From the NCBI RefSeq assembly GCF_028737265.1, contig NZ_JAQZAK010000010.1:124001-188000 (forward strand): a stretch of DNA of 64,000 nt, written 5' to 3'. Below are positions 35,356-43,177 of this stretch, in pieces. Source of the stretch: Actinomycetospora callitridis. Its GTDB lineage: Bacteria > Actinomycetota > Actinomycetes > Mycobacteriales > Pseudonocardiaceae. How positions within the stretch are numbered: the stretch's first letter is position 1; every line of letters starts with the position of its first letter. Made by a program: the position numbers and the translations under genes. Under the pieces are notes generated by a model. It was not told the origin of the DNA and ran no database searches. It saw nothing but the letters and a program-made list of their open reading frames with translations.

Positions 35356-35381
35356 TCGACTCTAAGTCGACTTTCAGTCGA
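35356..35381. promoter_or_regulatory. Two overlapping TCGACT-N3-AGTCGA palindromes
   Basis: TCGACT-cta-AGTCGA (35356-35370) and TCGACT-ttc-AGTCGA (35367-35381) overlap by four bases. They stand upstream of the two-TM protein gene in a ~375-bp region without other genes (35294-35668). Cooperative repressor binding is a natural reading. Confidence 0.5.
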
Positions 35382-35668
35382 AGTGGTCGTCAAGGGCACG
35401 ATCGTGTGTAGCGCCAACAGGCGACGGGCCGGCGCCATCGCAGCCGGGCGAAGCACGCTACGCACCTTCTGCTTCGGTGTGGCTCAAGCTGTTTCGCAAA
35501 GCTCGCCTTCATCACCATCCTTGGCGCTCCTACTCTGTTCTCTGACCCGCTCATCGTCGCGGTGACCAGCGCTCCGATGAAAAGGGGCCGCCAAGAGTGG
35601 TGGCGACTACCGAACTCCCTCGTTCGACAATCCTTCCATTGGGTCGGCCGACTTCCCGGGCACTTGGC

Positions 35669-35839
35669 TCACGAGTTCTCGGGGTCCTTCAGCCCGTTGA
35701 GCTCCATGCGGCGGATGATCTCGGGAGGGTCCGGCTCGTAGGCCCGTTCCACAGCCAAGACCTCGTGCCACCAGTCCTCGACAGCCGGCGCGACCGCCGC
35801 GTCGACTTCTGCCTCGAGGTCCTCGTCTGGCTCCGTCAT
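35669..35839 (-). CDS. Small acidic protein (56 aa)
   Basis: ATG at 35839 with GGAGA upstream. Highly acidic: MTEPDEDLEAEVDAAVAPAV, then EDWWHEVLAVERAYEPDPPE and IIRRMELNGLKDPENS. A single amphipathic helix with Trp pair is likely. It follows the ScoMcrA-like HNH gene on the same strand with a 134-bp gap. Acidic small proteins near nucleases can be inhibitors, but nothing proves that here. Confidence 0.55.
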   Translation of the reverse strand: MTEPDEDLEAEVDAAVAPAVEDWWHEVLAVERAYEPDPPEIIRRMELNGLKDPENS

Positions 35840-35973
35840 TGGGTCTCCAGTCAAGAGTAGAAAGTCCAGTACGTGGAGGCGGCAAGTTGACGTCGGCCGA
35901 TGCAACCGCCGACAGTCGGTAAGGACGACCAACCTGAGACTTGAACACCTCGGACGGACCTGAGCGTGCATCG

Positions 35974-36963
35974 CTAGGCGCCGGCGTGCTGACGAACGAG
36001 GTGGGTCAGTTCCTCGACGGTCAGCCAAGGCTTCCCCCGGTGGATCATGCGGTGGCAGTTGGAACAGAGGAGCGCGAGGTCTGCAACCCGCGTAGTCACG
36101 GGCCCGGACACATGGAGCGGGACGCGGTGGTGGCATTCGATGTACTCGTGTCCCCGCTTCCCGTAAGTCCGGCCGAAGTCGAAGCCGCAGGCTTCGCAGG
36201 TGATGGTGCCTCCGGTCTTAAGCACTGCCGCGAGCTTACGGCGCTTCGCCTTCGGATCGCGGTCTCGGGCGAGGTGTGTGCGCTCGAGCAACCCACCCTC
36301 GCTTGCGGGCTCGTCGCCCAAGTCGATCTCAGGCAGTGCGGCCGCGCTTGAGGTGGTGGTGATATTGGTCCGCAGCTGTGTTGCGAGAGCCTGCATGCGG
36401 TCCGGCTGCGCGAGGAACTCCATAAGTACCTCGCGGTCATGCTGACCCCCTTTGGTAGGGGCGCCTCGATAGGCCGGATGCTGGGTCGCGATGTCTGCGG
36501 TCTTCCGCGCAACCCCCGCAGGATTCCGAAAGGTTGCGGTTCGGACCTCCGGGGGATGTAGCGGAAGACGCTGGAGGAGCGACGACAGGTCTACGACCCG
36601 TCGGTCTTCTTCGCTGAGGTAGTTCCACCCGTTACTGTGAACGAGCTCGCAGGCGAGGATCACCTCGTCCCTGCGCCACGCCGGGTTCCGCCGAACCCGC
36701 ATTTGAAAGCCGAGTTCTTCGAGGAGCCGCTTGACGGTCGCCTCTCCTCCGTTGAACTCGCTCGCCATCAGCTGCTCGCCGTGGCGCAAGGCATGAGCAG
36801 CGCCGACGATGGCCTTCGAGTCGTATTCCTTCCCATCGCGGAGGACGAAGTAGCCTCGCGCCTCTCCATAGGAGTACTTCGCAAGGAATTCCTCGCGACC
36901 GATCGCGTCAAACTCGTCGAGGGCGGAGGTCACGTCCGAGGCGGTCACATCTGGCTGCGCCAT
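35974..36963 (-). CDS. ScoMcrA-like HNH endonuclease
   Basis: 329 aa. Residues ~1-90 match the N-terminal domain of ScoMcrA-type type IV enzymes: SALDEFDAIGREEFLAKYSY, YDSKAIVGAAHALRHG. Residues ~95-180 (WRRDEVILACELV, LHPPEVRTATFRNPAGVARK, HPAYRG) resemble the sulfur-binding-like domain found before HNH in that family. Residues ~255-329 are a Zn-binding HNH: CEACGFDF, YIECHHRVPLHV, LALLCSNCHRMIHRG, all ligands present. No SRA domain is seen. It probably cuts DNA bearing a backbone or base modification. Confidence 0.85.
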   Translation of the reverse strand: MAQPDVTASDVTSALDEFDAIGREEFLAKYSYGEARGYFVLRDGKEYDSKAIVGAAHALRHGEQLMASEFNGGEATVKRLLEELGFQMRVRRNPAWRRDEVILACELVHSNGWNYLSEEDRRVVDLSSLLQRLPLHPPEVRTATFRNPAGVARKTADIATQHPAYRGAPTKGGQHDREVLMEFLAQPDRMQALATQLRTNITTTSSAAALPEIDLGDEPASEGGLLERTHLARDRDPKAKRRKLAAVLKTGGTITCEACGFDFGRTYGKRGHEYIECHHRVPLHVSGPVTTRVADLALLCSNCHRMIHRGKPWLTVEELTHLVRQHAGA

Positions 36964-37223
36964 GGGATGAGAGACTATCTGCTAGGGCAGCAGGGGCGGT
37001 CGGGGACCAGGTGATCGTCGGTTCTTGGCTGCCGTCTGGCGCTACCGATGAGGGCCAAGGCGCGCACCGCGCTTGCGTTGGAGTTGCGGTCCGGAGCGTC
37101 CCTGAGCCGGAGGGGCCTGTCGGTCCTAACTGCGGAAGAGACCCTCAACTAGCGGCTCCGAAATCTCCCTAAGTCAGGGCTTCAGGCGTGGCCCGCTCGC
37201 ATGTTTACCAGTAGGTTATGCCG
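36964..37223. promoter_or_regulatory. Divergent promoter region; leaderless promoter of the 164-aa gene
   Basis: Between the minus-strand HNH gene and a plus-strand membrane-protein gene. A TAGGTT box at 37212-37217 lies 6 nt before the ATG at 37224, as expected for a leaderless transcript. Nothing else recognised in the 260 bp. Confidence 0.5.
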
Positions 37224-37718
37224 ATGGGGCCAACTACGCCACTAGTCTCAGCAATCCTTCCTGCTGTCGCCGCGCTGTTGGGCGTCGCCCTAACGTTAGC
37301 CTATAACGCCCGCCAGGAGAGGAGCCGGCAGCGCGCGGACATGAGTAAGGCACTATGGGACGCGCGGAGAATTGCAGCCTCGAAGCTTATTGTTGCCGTC
37401 AACCAAGCGGTGGACTCCACTCGACGGGCCAAAGCAGACAGCCGCGACGAGACTGAGGCGAAGCGTCTCGATAAAGAGGAGCCATGGTCGGAAGCGTACG
37501 AAAAATACCTCGAACTGTGCCTCTTGATACCGCACATCGGAGAACAGGTTGCGTGGAAGTACCTTCAAGACGCATATACATGGCGTCGCGAATCGATTGC
37601 CAAACGCGAGCATGTTACTAGGGGAGAGCCGCACCGGGAATTGGCCGAAGGTCTTCGAGAGTGGGTGGTTCCGGTCGAAGAAGGGAAGGCTAAGTCCACC
37701 ATGTCACGCTCGAACTAG
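37224..37718 (+). CDS. Single-TM helical protein of unknown function (164 aa)
   Basis: ATG at 37224 (ATG at 37218 is the alternative). One N-terminal span (LVSAILPAVAALLGVALTLAY) followed by NARQERSRQRAD and a long helical, charged region (EAYEKYLELCLLIPHIGEQVAWKYLQDAYTWR). Its layout, a single membrane anchor with a cytoplasmic helical body, is common among small membrane-tethered phage-element proteins, but there is no family match. Less GC-biased codon use than the chromosome. Confidence 0.7.
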   Translation: MGPTTPLVSAILPAVAALLGVALTLAYNARQERSRQRADMSKALWDARRIAASKLIVAVNQAVDSTRRAKADSRDETEAKRLDKEEPWSEAYEKYLELCLLIPHIGEQVAWKYLQDAYTWRRESIAKREHVTRGEPHRELAEGLREWVVPVEEGKAKSTMSRSN

Positions 37719-37804
37719 CCTCCAATCTGAAGCCTGCCTATCCATCACGTGATGTGGCCGCGAGTGCATGGTCAACGGACCCTGGCCGAGCATTGTTCAC
37801 GGCG

Positions 37805-38422
37805 CTAGCTCCCAAGAATCGCGCGACTTACCCTGGCAGTCGGATGCGACACGGTCACTGGGACCCGCCGATCCCAAAAGTGATCATCACTGAGGGCTTC
37901 GGCAGTGATCCGGACCGGAATTACAGTCTCAGCTCTCGAAGTAGACGGGGCCGCAGACAACCGGACATCAAACTCGACGATATCGCCACTCTCGATCGGT
38001 GGAACAGTAAGTGATGTTTCTCGCCCGGTTGGAACCTCCGAAGCCCTCGCGCGAACTCCTTCAACGTAAGGGATACCTGCTCCGTCAAGAGTTAATCGAA
38101 GTGGGCTTGTAGGTGACTGCATTCTCAGCTTGACCTGAACGGTCATGCGGTCTTTGCTGAGCCTCGCCACGAGAGGCTTGAAAACTGGCCCCATTGCTTC
38201 GTGCCGGTCTTCCACTCGGTCGCGTTCGGCGCTCTCGGCTACATCTGCCGACCTACCCGCCGATGTCGCCGATGTCTCTGAGGCGGAAGCGGACCGCTCT
38301 GCGGCGTCCGCCGACCGCTTTGAGGCGTACCAGCTGAGGCCGCTAACGGCAGCAGCCACAACAGACAGGCTCGCCGTGGCAATTGCAACGACAAAGCCGC
38401 CAACGTCGGTCCACAATACCAA
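37805..38422 (-). CDS. Membrane-anchored coiled-coil/beta protein of unknown function
   Basis: About 205 aa from a TTG at 38422 that has AAGGGG 6 nt upstream; other starts are possible. One N-terminal span (GGFVVAIATASLSVVAAAVS), then a heptad-like Ser/Ala coiled coil (AERSASASETSATSAGRSAD), then a strand-rich domain (MTVQVKLRMQSPTSPLRLTL, GDIVEFDVRLSA, AETVIPVRITAEAL) like a beta-sandwich. Not recognised. Similar in plan to the 264-aa protein at 32036. Confidence 0.65.
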   Translation of the reverse strand: MVLWTDVGGFVVAIATASLSVVAAAVSGLSWYASKRSADAAERSASASETSATSAGRSADVAESAERDRVEDRHEAMGPVFKPLVARLSKDRMTVQVKLRMQSPTSPLRLTLDGAGIPYVEGVRARASEVPTGRETSLTVPPIESGDIVEFDVRLSAAPSTSRAETVIPVRITAEALSDDHFWDRRVPVTVSHPTARVSRAILGS

Positions 38423-38572
38423 TATGTTCCCCTTACACTGGGCCCTCGACCCGATTGGCGCAGGCCACGAACACGGCATGCAAGTAGCACATTCTCCTCC
38501 ACGCCAGCACACATCGTACGGCGGAGCAAGTCTCCCTTCGCAGGGTGACGGTTGGCGTACTAGGGTAGTGAC

Positions 38573-39130
38573 GTGCCCTCGATTGCTGACGCGCGCTCAC
38601 TCGCTGAGCTGACGCTCGCTGAACATCTGCCCGACCGATGGCGGCACGTACAGTCGGTATCGAGAGAAGCTCTGCGTATCGCGGATATAGCCGATGTTGA
38701 TAGCGATAGGCTGATCCAAGCCGCGGTCTTGCACGACATCGGATATTCGCCCTTGGTTGCACACGTCGGGTTCCATCCGATTGATGGCGCTAGGTTTGTC
38801 GCCGCGCGCGGCTACGATGACCGAGTCGCCGCGTTAGTCGCACATCACTCGGGCGCACTGATCGAAGCTAACTTGCGTGAGGTCAGCGGACTAGAGTTAT
38901 TCCCGGACGAAGCTAGCGCGACCAGAGACGCGCTCTGGTATTGCGACGCCGTTACTGGCCCAAGGGGCGAGCCGCTGAGCCCTGATCAGCGATGGGCTGA
39001 AATCAGACAGCGTTACGGGGTCGGCCACGTGGTGACCCGCTTCCTCGATGTGGCGGAGCCGACGCTTCGGGCCGCGGTGGAGCGCACGCGGACACGGATG
39101 GACGCGGCAGGTGTGGCTCAGTCGAGGTAG
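38573..39130 (+). CDS. HD-domain phosphohydrolase
   Basis: 185 aa. HVQSVSREALRIADIA, VLHDIGYSP, GFHPIDGARFVAARG and LVAHHSG carry the H...HD...H pattern of the HD metal-dependent phosphohydrolase fold. Substrate unknown; related stand-alone HD proteins act on nucleotides. The GTG start lies 6 nt after TAGGGT (38561-38566), a leaderless signature. Its 3' end overlaps the convergent Nudix gene by 13 nt. It sits next to the regulatory genes of the AICE rather than within the nuclease cargo. Confidence 0.88.
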   Translation: MPSIADARSLAELTLAEHLPDRWRHVQSVSREALRIADIADVDSDRLIQAAVLHDIGYSPLVAHVGFHPIDGARFVAARGYDDRVAALVAHHSGALIEANLREVSGLELFPDEASATRDALWYCDAVTGPRGEPLSPDQRWAEIRQRYGVGHVVTRFLDVAEPTLRAAVERTRTRMDAAGVAQSR

Positions 39131-39585
39131 GGGGCTTGGTTGGCGAGCCCGTGCTGGACGCGGCGGCGCATGCTTGGGTGCATGCTGAGCTGGTCGACCT
39201 CTCCGGGGTCTATCCAGCACACCCGTCGGCTCTCGTCGCTGGTCGCGAGTTCGCCGCCCGTGGCGCGAGCACGGAGGCACACCGAGTACTCCTGGCGCAC
39301 CTCGCCGTCGTCGTAGGCGATGACGTGGCGGGGGTCGGAGTAGATGCCGACGATGCCGGTGACCTCCACCTCGAGCCCGGTCTCTTCGTACGTCTCTCGG
39401 ACACCAGCTTGGCGGACTGTTTCGCCAAGCTCCTGGCCGCCACCGGGTAGGGCCCATAGGCCGTTGTCGCTGCGCTGGATGAGCAGGACCTGCCCGTAGT
39501 CGTCGAGGACCATCACGGCGACCGCGACGACGAGGCTGTTAGGGGCCGGCGCCGTCGGATCGTCGTAGTAGTCGGTCTTGGCCAT
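39118..39585 (-). CDS. Nudix hydrolase, candidate AICE immunity factor (Pif-like)
   Basis: 155 aa. The Nudix box is complete: GGGQELGETVRQAGVRETYE followed by ETGLEV. The protein resembles ADP-ribose/dNTP pyrophosphatases (WALPGGG, VCWIDPGEVDQL). In pSAM2 a Nudix protein, Pif, gives immunity against incoming copies of the element, and Nudix genes recur next to the regulator in AICEs, so this is the best working role. It is 10 bp downstream of the DUF5919 regulator and surely co-transcribed. Confidence 0.87.
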   Translation of the reverse strand: MAKTDYYDDPTAPAPNSLVVAVAVMVLDDYGQVLLIQRSDNGLWALPGGGQELGETVRQAGVRETYEETGLEVEVTGIVGIYSDPRHVIAYDDGEVRQEYSVCLRARATGGELATSDESRRVCWIDPGEVDQLSMHPSMRRRVQHGLANQAPYLD

Positions 39586-39595
39586 GCTCAAAGGC

Positions 39596-40339
39596 CTACC
39601 ACTTCGGCGGCTTGGCGACCTCCCACACGGTGTCGAAGCTCTGCGCATAGGTCTCGAACATCAGACCGGCTGACAGTCGACGCAGGTGCATCGCGGGTGC
39701 GTGCGGTGCTGGGGCGCCGTAGACATGGGGGTTGACGATCATCTCGTCGTCGTAGCGGTAGATCGAGTTGTAGAGCGTGGTGCCGTGGCAGCGCACCTCC
39801 ACGCCCGGCGCGTCTGCGATGCGGCCGAAGAACGCGAGAGCGTTGCGAATCTTCGCCGAGATCGCGTTACGCCCAATGCCTTCGTCAGCGCTGCGGCGCA
39901 TCACCTCGCGGCTGTTCGGGTCACCGAACAGCAGCCGCATACGGCCGCCCGCGGCGCCCTTGTCCCGCAAAGCAGGCAGCAGCGCCGGGTTCTCCGTGAG
40001 GAACATCCCGACGTAGACGAGGATGTCGATGCGTGCAGTGGCGTCGTTGAGCAGCCGGTCCCACAGCTCCCGGGGAATAACGTTGCGGCTCGGGTAGACG
40101 TTCACGACCTCGGAGTTCGACGCATTCTCGACCTTCAGGTCAGAGTTGGCCGACGGCCAGAGATAGGTCTCGGCCTCGGCCAGCATGGTCGCCACAGTCC
40201 GCCGGTGCCGCGGGTAGGGCACGCGGTCTTGGGTGATCCAGCGCTCGACCGTCTTCGGGTCAACGCCGGTGGACCGGGCGACGGCCTCCAGAGTGGTTCC
40301 GCCGCGATGCAGTGCGTCCCGCAGCCGCTCGTTTGCCAT
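39596..40339 (-). CDS. XRE-type HTH regulator with DUF5919 domain
   Basis: 247 aa. Residues ~14-35 (TTLEAVARSTGVDPKTVERW) form a helix-turn-helix. The C-terminal ~150 residues match DUF5919, a phospholipase-D-like fold: LWDRLLNDATARIDILVYVG, MRLLFGDPNSREVMRR, HGTTLYNSIYRYDDEM. The PLD-like domain may bind a ligand instead of hydrolysing lipid. Divergent from the Pra-like gene across a 153-bp region with repeated GGACGT sites, so it probably represses both directions. AGAGGGG precedes the ATG. Confidence 0.88.
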   Translation of the reverse strand: MANERLRDALHRGGTTLEAVARSTGVDPKTVERWITQDRVPYPRHRRTVATMLAEAETYLWPSANSDLKVENASNSEVVNVYPSRNVIPRELWDRLLNDATARIDILVYVGMFLTENPALLPALRDKGAAGGRMRLLFGDPNSREVMRRSADEGIGRNAISAKIRNALAFFGRIADAPGVEVRCHGTTLYNSIYRYDDEMIVNPHVYGAPAPHAPAMHLRRLSAGLMFETYAQSFDTVWEVAKPPKW

Positions 40340-40350
40340 GTCGGAGCCCC

Positions 40351-40425
40351 TCTGAGGGACGTCTAGGACGTTCAACGATCTCAGGGACGTCCTTAGATGT
40401 CCAGCCGCGTGGTGTGGACGTCCCA
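40351..40425. promoter_or_regulatory. Repeated GGACGT operator cluster
   Basis: GGACGT occurs at 40357, 40366, 40385 and 40416, two of them within the palindrome GGACGTCC; an inverted GATGTCC sits at 40396. The first and third copies belong to a longer near-repeat (TCTSAGGGACGT at 40351 and 40379, 28 bp apart). Located between the divergent regulator and Pra-like genes: the likely control switch of the element. Confidence 0.7.
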
Positions 40426-40492
40426 TCGATTTCCGGAGTCTTCGAGGTGCCCCACAGCCGGGGCCATCACCTCAAAGTCCTCGGAGGACGAC

Positions 40493-40831
40493 ATGCCAGC
40501 GATCAAGGTGGACACCTCGGGAGCCCGCTACAGCGTGGGCGCCATCCCGAAGCCGAAGAACGACATGGAGGGCCGCCAGCGCACCGACCGGGTCACCGGC
40601 ATGGGGCTGTTCGTGACCCAGCTGATCAAGCTCGACGACGAGGGCGCCGAGATCATCCCGGTCACCACGCCGGGCTCCCCTGACGTCGGGCAGGGCGCGG
40701 AAGTCCGGCCGGTCAACCTGATCGCGATCCCCTGGCAGCAGGGCCAGCGCTCCGGGGTGGCCTTCAAGGCCGACGCCATCGAGCACGCCACGGCCGCACC
40801 CGCACCGACCTCGAAGGGCTCGGGCTCGTGA
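40493..40831 (+). CDS. Pra-like replication/integration/excision activator (putative)
   Basis: 112 aa, GGAGG 6 nt before the ATG. Mostly strands: TGMGLFVTQLIKLDDEGAEI, VRPVNLIAIPWQQGQRSG, VAFKADAIE. This general pattern (T-G, V-D-G, a V-x-LIAIPW strand and a final F-x-A) resembles the pSAM2 Pra family that switches on replication and excision, and the position upstream of the transfer and rep genes fits. I make the link from pattern memory only. Overlaps the next gene by 4 nt. Confidence 0.6.
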   Translation: MPAIKVDTSGARYSVGAIPKPKNDMEGRQRTDRVTGMGLFVTQLIKLDDEGAEIIPVTTPGSPDVGQGAEVRPVNLIAIPWQQGQRSGVAFKADAIEHATAAPAPTSKGSGS

Positions 40832-41076
40832 CCCCCGCGCCCGCCGAAACCCTGTGGCAGGGACTCAACGCCACCCAATCCGCCGGCACCGAGTGCGTCA
40901 TGTGCGAGCGGTCCTTCACCTGGCCCGAGCTGCCCGACGCCTACCGGCCCGCCCCGGCGCCCGGGACGCGCTCCGGTCCGGCTGGCATCCCCGCCGTCCC
41001 GGTCGGGCGCTCGGAGACCGGATCGCAGGTCTTCGCCTGCGCTGGCATCTGCGCCGCCCTCGCCTGGCCCGACTGA
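40828..41076 (+). CDS. Small Cys-containing AICE protein (82 aa)
   Basis: GTG start overlapping the Pra-like gene (GTGA). Contains CVMCERSF early and FACAGIC near the end, so two Cys pairs that could bind zinc, with a Pro-rich linker between. Function unknown; its place in the backbone operon suggests a role in transfer or replication. Confidence 0.68.
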   Translation: MTPAPAETLWQGLNATQSAGTECVMCERSFTWPELPDAYRPAPAPGTRSGPAGIPAVPVGRSETGSQVFACAGICAALAWPD

Positions 41077-41191
41077 CGGCCGGCTCCTCCGCTCCGGGGT
41101 CGGGGCTGGCTTCCCCACAGCCCCGACCCCCTTCCCTTGTCTCGCCCTCGGTCGGCGGTGCCCGGCCCTGTCTGCTCCGGAGTGATCTGTC

Positions 41192-42031
41192 ATGACTCGC
41201 AACACCGCCGGCCGTCCCGCCACCCGCCCGATCGTGCGCCGCGCCCGCACCGACTCCTTCGAGATCATCAGCAACCCCGTCACCCACCCCGCCGCCAGGC
41301 TCGCCGGGCTCACGATCCGGCTGCGCGCCGAGCTGACCGTCGTGGTCCTGGTGTTCGCGGTCCTCGCCGTCGCCTACTCCTGGCTCCCGCCCGCTGGCGC
41401 CTCAGCCGTCATCGCCCTCAGCGTCGCCCTCGTGCTCGCGGTGCCGGCACTCCGGCGCTTCGTCGCTCGACGAGGTGCCGCGGTGATGACGCGCCACCGG
41501 ATGCGTCAGGTCCTCGTCGAACGCCGCTGCCTGAATTTCTCCCGCCACGCCCCGCTCTTCCTCTGGTCCCACCCCACCGAGGTCGGCGAGAGCGTCTGGC
41601 TGCTGCTCCGCGCCGGGATTAGCCCCTCCGACATCGAGGGCGAGACCGAGTGGATCGCCTCCGGGTGCTTCGCCCGCGACGCCCGCGTCACCCCCACCCG
41701 CCGCATGACCGCCCTGGTCAAGGTCGAAGTCATCCGTCGCGACCCACTCGCCAAGGACCTCATCGCCTCCGAGCTGGACGACTGGACCGCTACCACCGGT
41801 CAGGCGCCCGCGCGCGGCACCGTCATCGTTCCGCCGACGCCCGCCAACCGGCACTGGTCGGGCACCGGCAACCGGGCAGGCGCGTCCGTCCCCACTCCTC
41901 GAGCGACCCTCGACGAGCACGACGACGTGCCCGTGGTCATCGATCACCCCAACTCCAGCGACGCCCACGCTGGCGAGGACGAGCGGGCCGCAGTGCCCGA
42001 CCGCGGTGGGGACTGGTCGGACTATGTCTGA
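41192..42031 (+). CDS. AICE membrane protein upstream of the translocase (279 aa)
   Basis: Two adjacent hydrophobic spans (LTVVVLVFAVLAVAYSWL and ASAVIALSVALVLAVPAL, ~50-95), then a helical soluble part (FLWSHPTEVGESVWLLLRAG, RRMTALVKVEVIRR) and a disordered Pro/Asp-rich C-terminus. Proteins of this plan are common directly before the TraSA/FtsK gene in AICEs and probably help couple the translocase to the membrane; the function is inferred from context. The stop overlaps the translocase start by 8 nt. Confidence 0.78.
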   Translation: MTRNTAGRPATRPIVRRARTDSFEIISNPVTHPAARLAGLTIRLRAELTVVVLVFAVLAVAYSWLPPAGASAVIALSVALVLAVPALRRFVARRGAAVMTRHRMRQVLVERRCLNFSRHAPLFLWSHPTEVGESVWLLLRAGISPSDIEGETEWIASGCFARDARVTPTRRMTALVKVEVIRRDPLAKDLIASELDDWTATTGQAPARGTVIVPPTPANRHWSGTGNRAGASVPTPRATLDEHDDVPVVIDHPNSSDAHAGEDERAAVPDRGGDWSDYV

Positions 42032-42914
42032 ACCGACCCGCCTCCGTGCTCTGATCCGCGACTGGATCACGGCCGTGCGCGCACCGGTTGTCCTGTGCGA
42101 CGAGGCGCCCGCGTCATTGGGGCTGTCGATCTGGGACCCGATCCACCTTGGGGTCGACGAGCACGGCCACCCAGTCCGGGTGACGCTGGCCTACCGCAAC
42201 ATGCTCCTGGCCGGTGAGCCGGGCGCGGGCAAGTCGGTCGGGCTGAACCTCCCGGTCGGGCACGCGGCCCTGTCGCCCGACTGCGACCTCTGGCTGTTCG
42301 ACGGCAAGCTGGTCGAACTCGGGCTGTGGCGCTCGTGCGCGCAGCGGTTCGTCGGCCCGGACCTCGACGACGCCCTGGTTGCCCTTGGTGACCTGCAGAC
42401 CGAGATGGATCGGCGCTACGACCTGCTCGACGCCCAGCGCCGCCGTAAGATCACCCCCGACGACGCCGCACACGGCATCTCGCCCCTGGTGGCCGTATTC
42501 GACGAGGTCGCCTACTACTCAGCCACCGTCGGCACCAAGCCCCAGCGCGAAGCCTTCTCCGTCGCCGTGCGCGACCTCGTCGCCCGAGGACGGGCCGCCG
42601 GGATCATCGTCGTGGCCGCGACCCAGCGACCGTCCTCGGACATCATCCCGACCAGCCTGCGGGACCTGTTCGGCTACCGGTGGGCGTTCCGCTGCACCAC
42701 CGACAGCAGCAGCGACATCGTCCTCGGGGCCGGCTGGGCCACCCGCGGACACACCGCCGCCGCCATCGCCCCCGAAGACAAGGGCGTCGGGCTGCTCCTG
42801 GCTGAGGGCGGCGAACCCCGCCGCATCAAGTCCGCCTACCTGTCCGACGAGCAGGTCTATGCCCTCGCCGACCGCGCCGCGTCCCTGCGGCACGACCACG
42901 GGAGCGCGGCATGA
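42024..42914 (+). CDS. FtsK/SpoIIIE-family conjugative DNA translocase (TraSA/TraB-type)
   Basis: 296 aa, close to the size of TraSA of pSAM2. Walker A AGEPGAGKSVGLNLPV (~65), Walker B LVAVFDEVAYY (~158) and an ATQRPSSDIIP sensor motif are intact. Such proteins form a hexamer at the hyphal or septal membrane and move double-stranded plasmid DNA to the recipient. It lacks its own membrane segments, consistent with the preceding membrane protein acting as its anchor. Confidence 0.92.
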   Translation: MSEPTRLRALIRDWITAVRAPVVLCDEAPASLGLSIWDPIHLGVDEHGHPVRVTLAYRNMLLAGEPGAGKSVGLNLPVGHAALSPDCDLWLFDGKLVELGLWRSCAQRFVGPDLDDALVALGDLQTEMDRRYDLLDAQRRRKITPDDAAHGISPLVAVFDEVAYYSATVGTKPQREAFSVAVRDLVARGRAAGIIVVAATQRPSSDIIPTSLRDLFGYRWAFRCTTDSSSDIVLGAGWATRGHTAAAIAPEDKGVGLLLAEGGEPRRIKSAYLSDEQVYALADRAASLRHDHGSAA

Positions 42915-43177
42915 ACGCCCCCGCACGCCGTGAGGTCGGGGTCGGCGATATCCCGGTGGACCGAGTGACCCGGCTGTGCGCAGCCAACATCGCGCCGGTG
43001 ATGGACGCCGCCGCGGTCGTGCTCGTGGTCCGCATGACGATCGGGCCGAACCGCACCATCGAGGTCCTCCTCTCGCCCGAGGAGGCCGACCTGCTCGGGC
43101 GCGATCTCCGGGCCAACGCCCGCTACCTCGCCAGTCGTGACCCCTCGACCGACACCCGCACCTGGGACCGACGATGA
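42911..43177 (+). CDS. Small AICE backbone protein (88 aa)
   Basis: ATG in an ATGA overlap with the translocase, and overlapping the RepSA gene by 4 nt. Sequence RVTRLCAANIAPVMDAAAVV, LVVRMTIGPNRTIEVLLSPE, EADLLGRDLRANARYL: probably a short beta hairpin plus helix. Function unknown; conserved in position rather than by motif. Confidence 0.7.
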   Translation: MNAPARREVGVGDIPVDRVTRLCAANIAPVMDAAAVVLVVRMTIGPNRTIEVLLSPEEADLLGRDLRANARYLASRDPSTDTRTWDRR

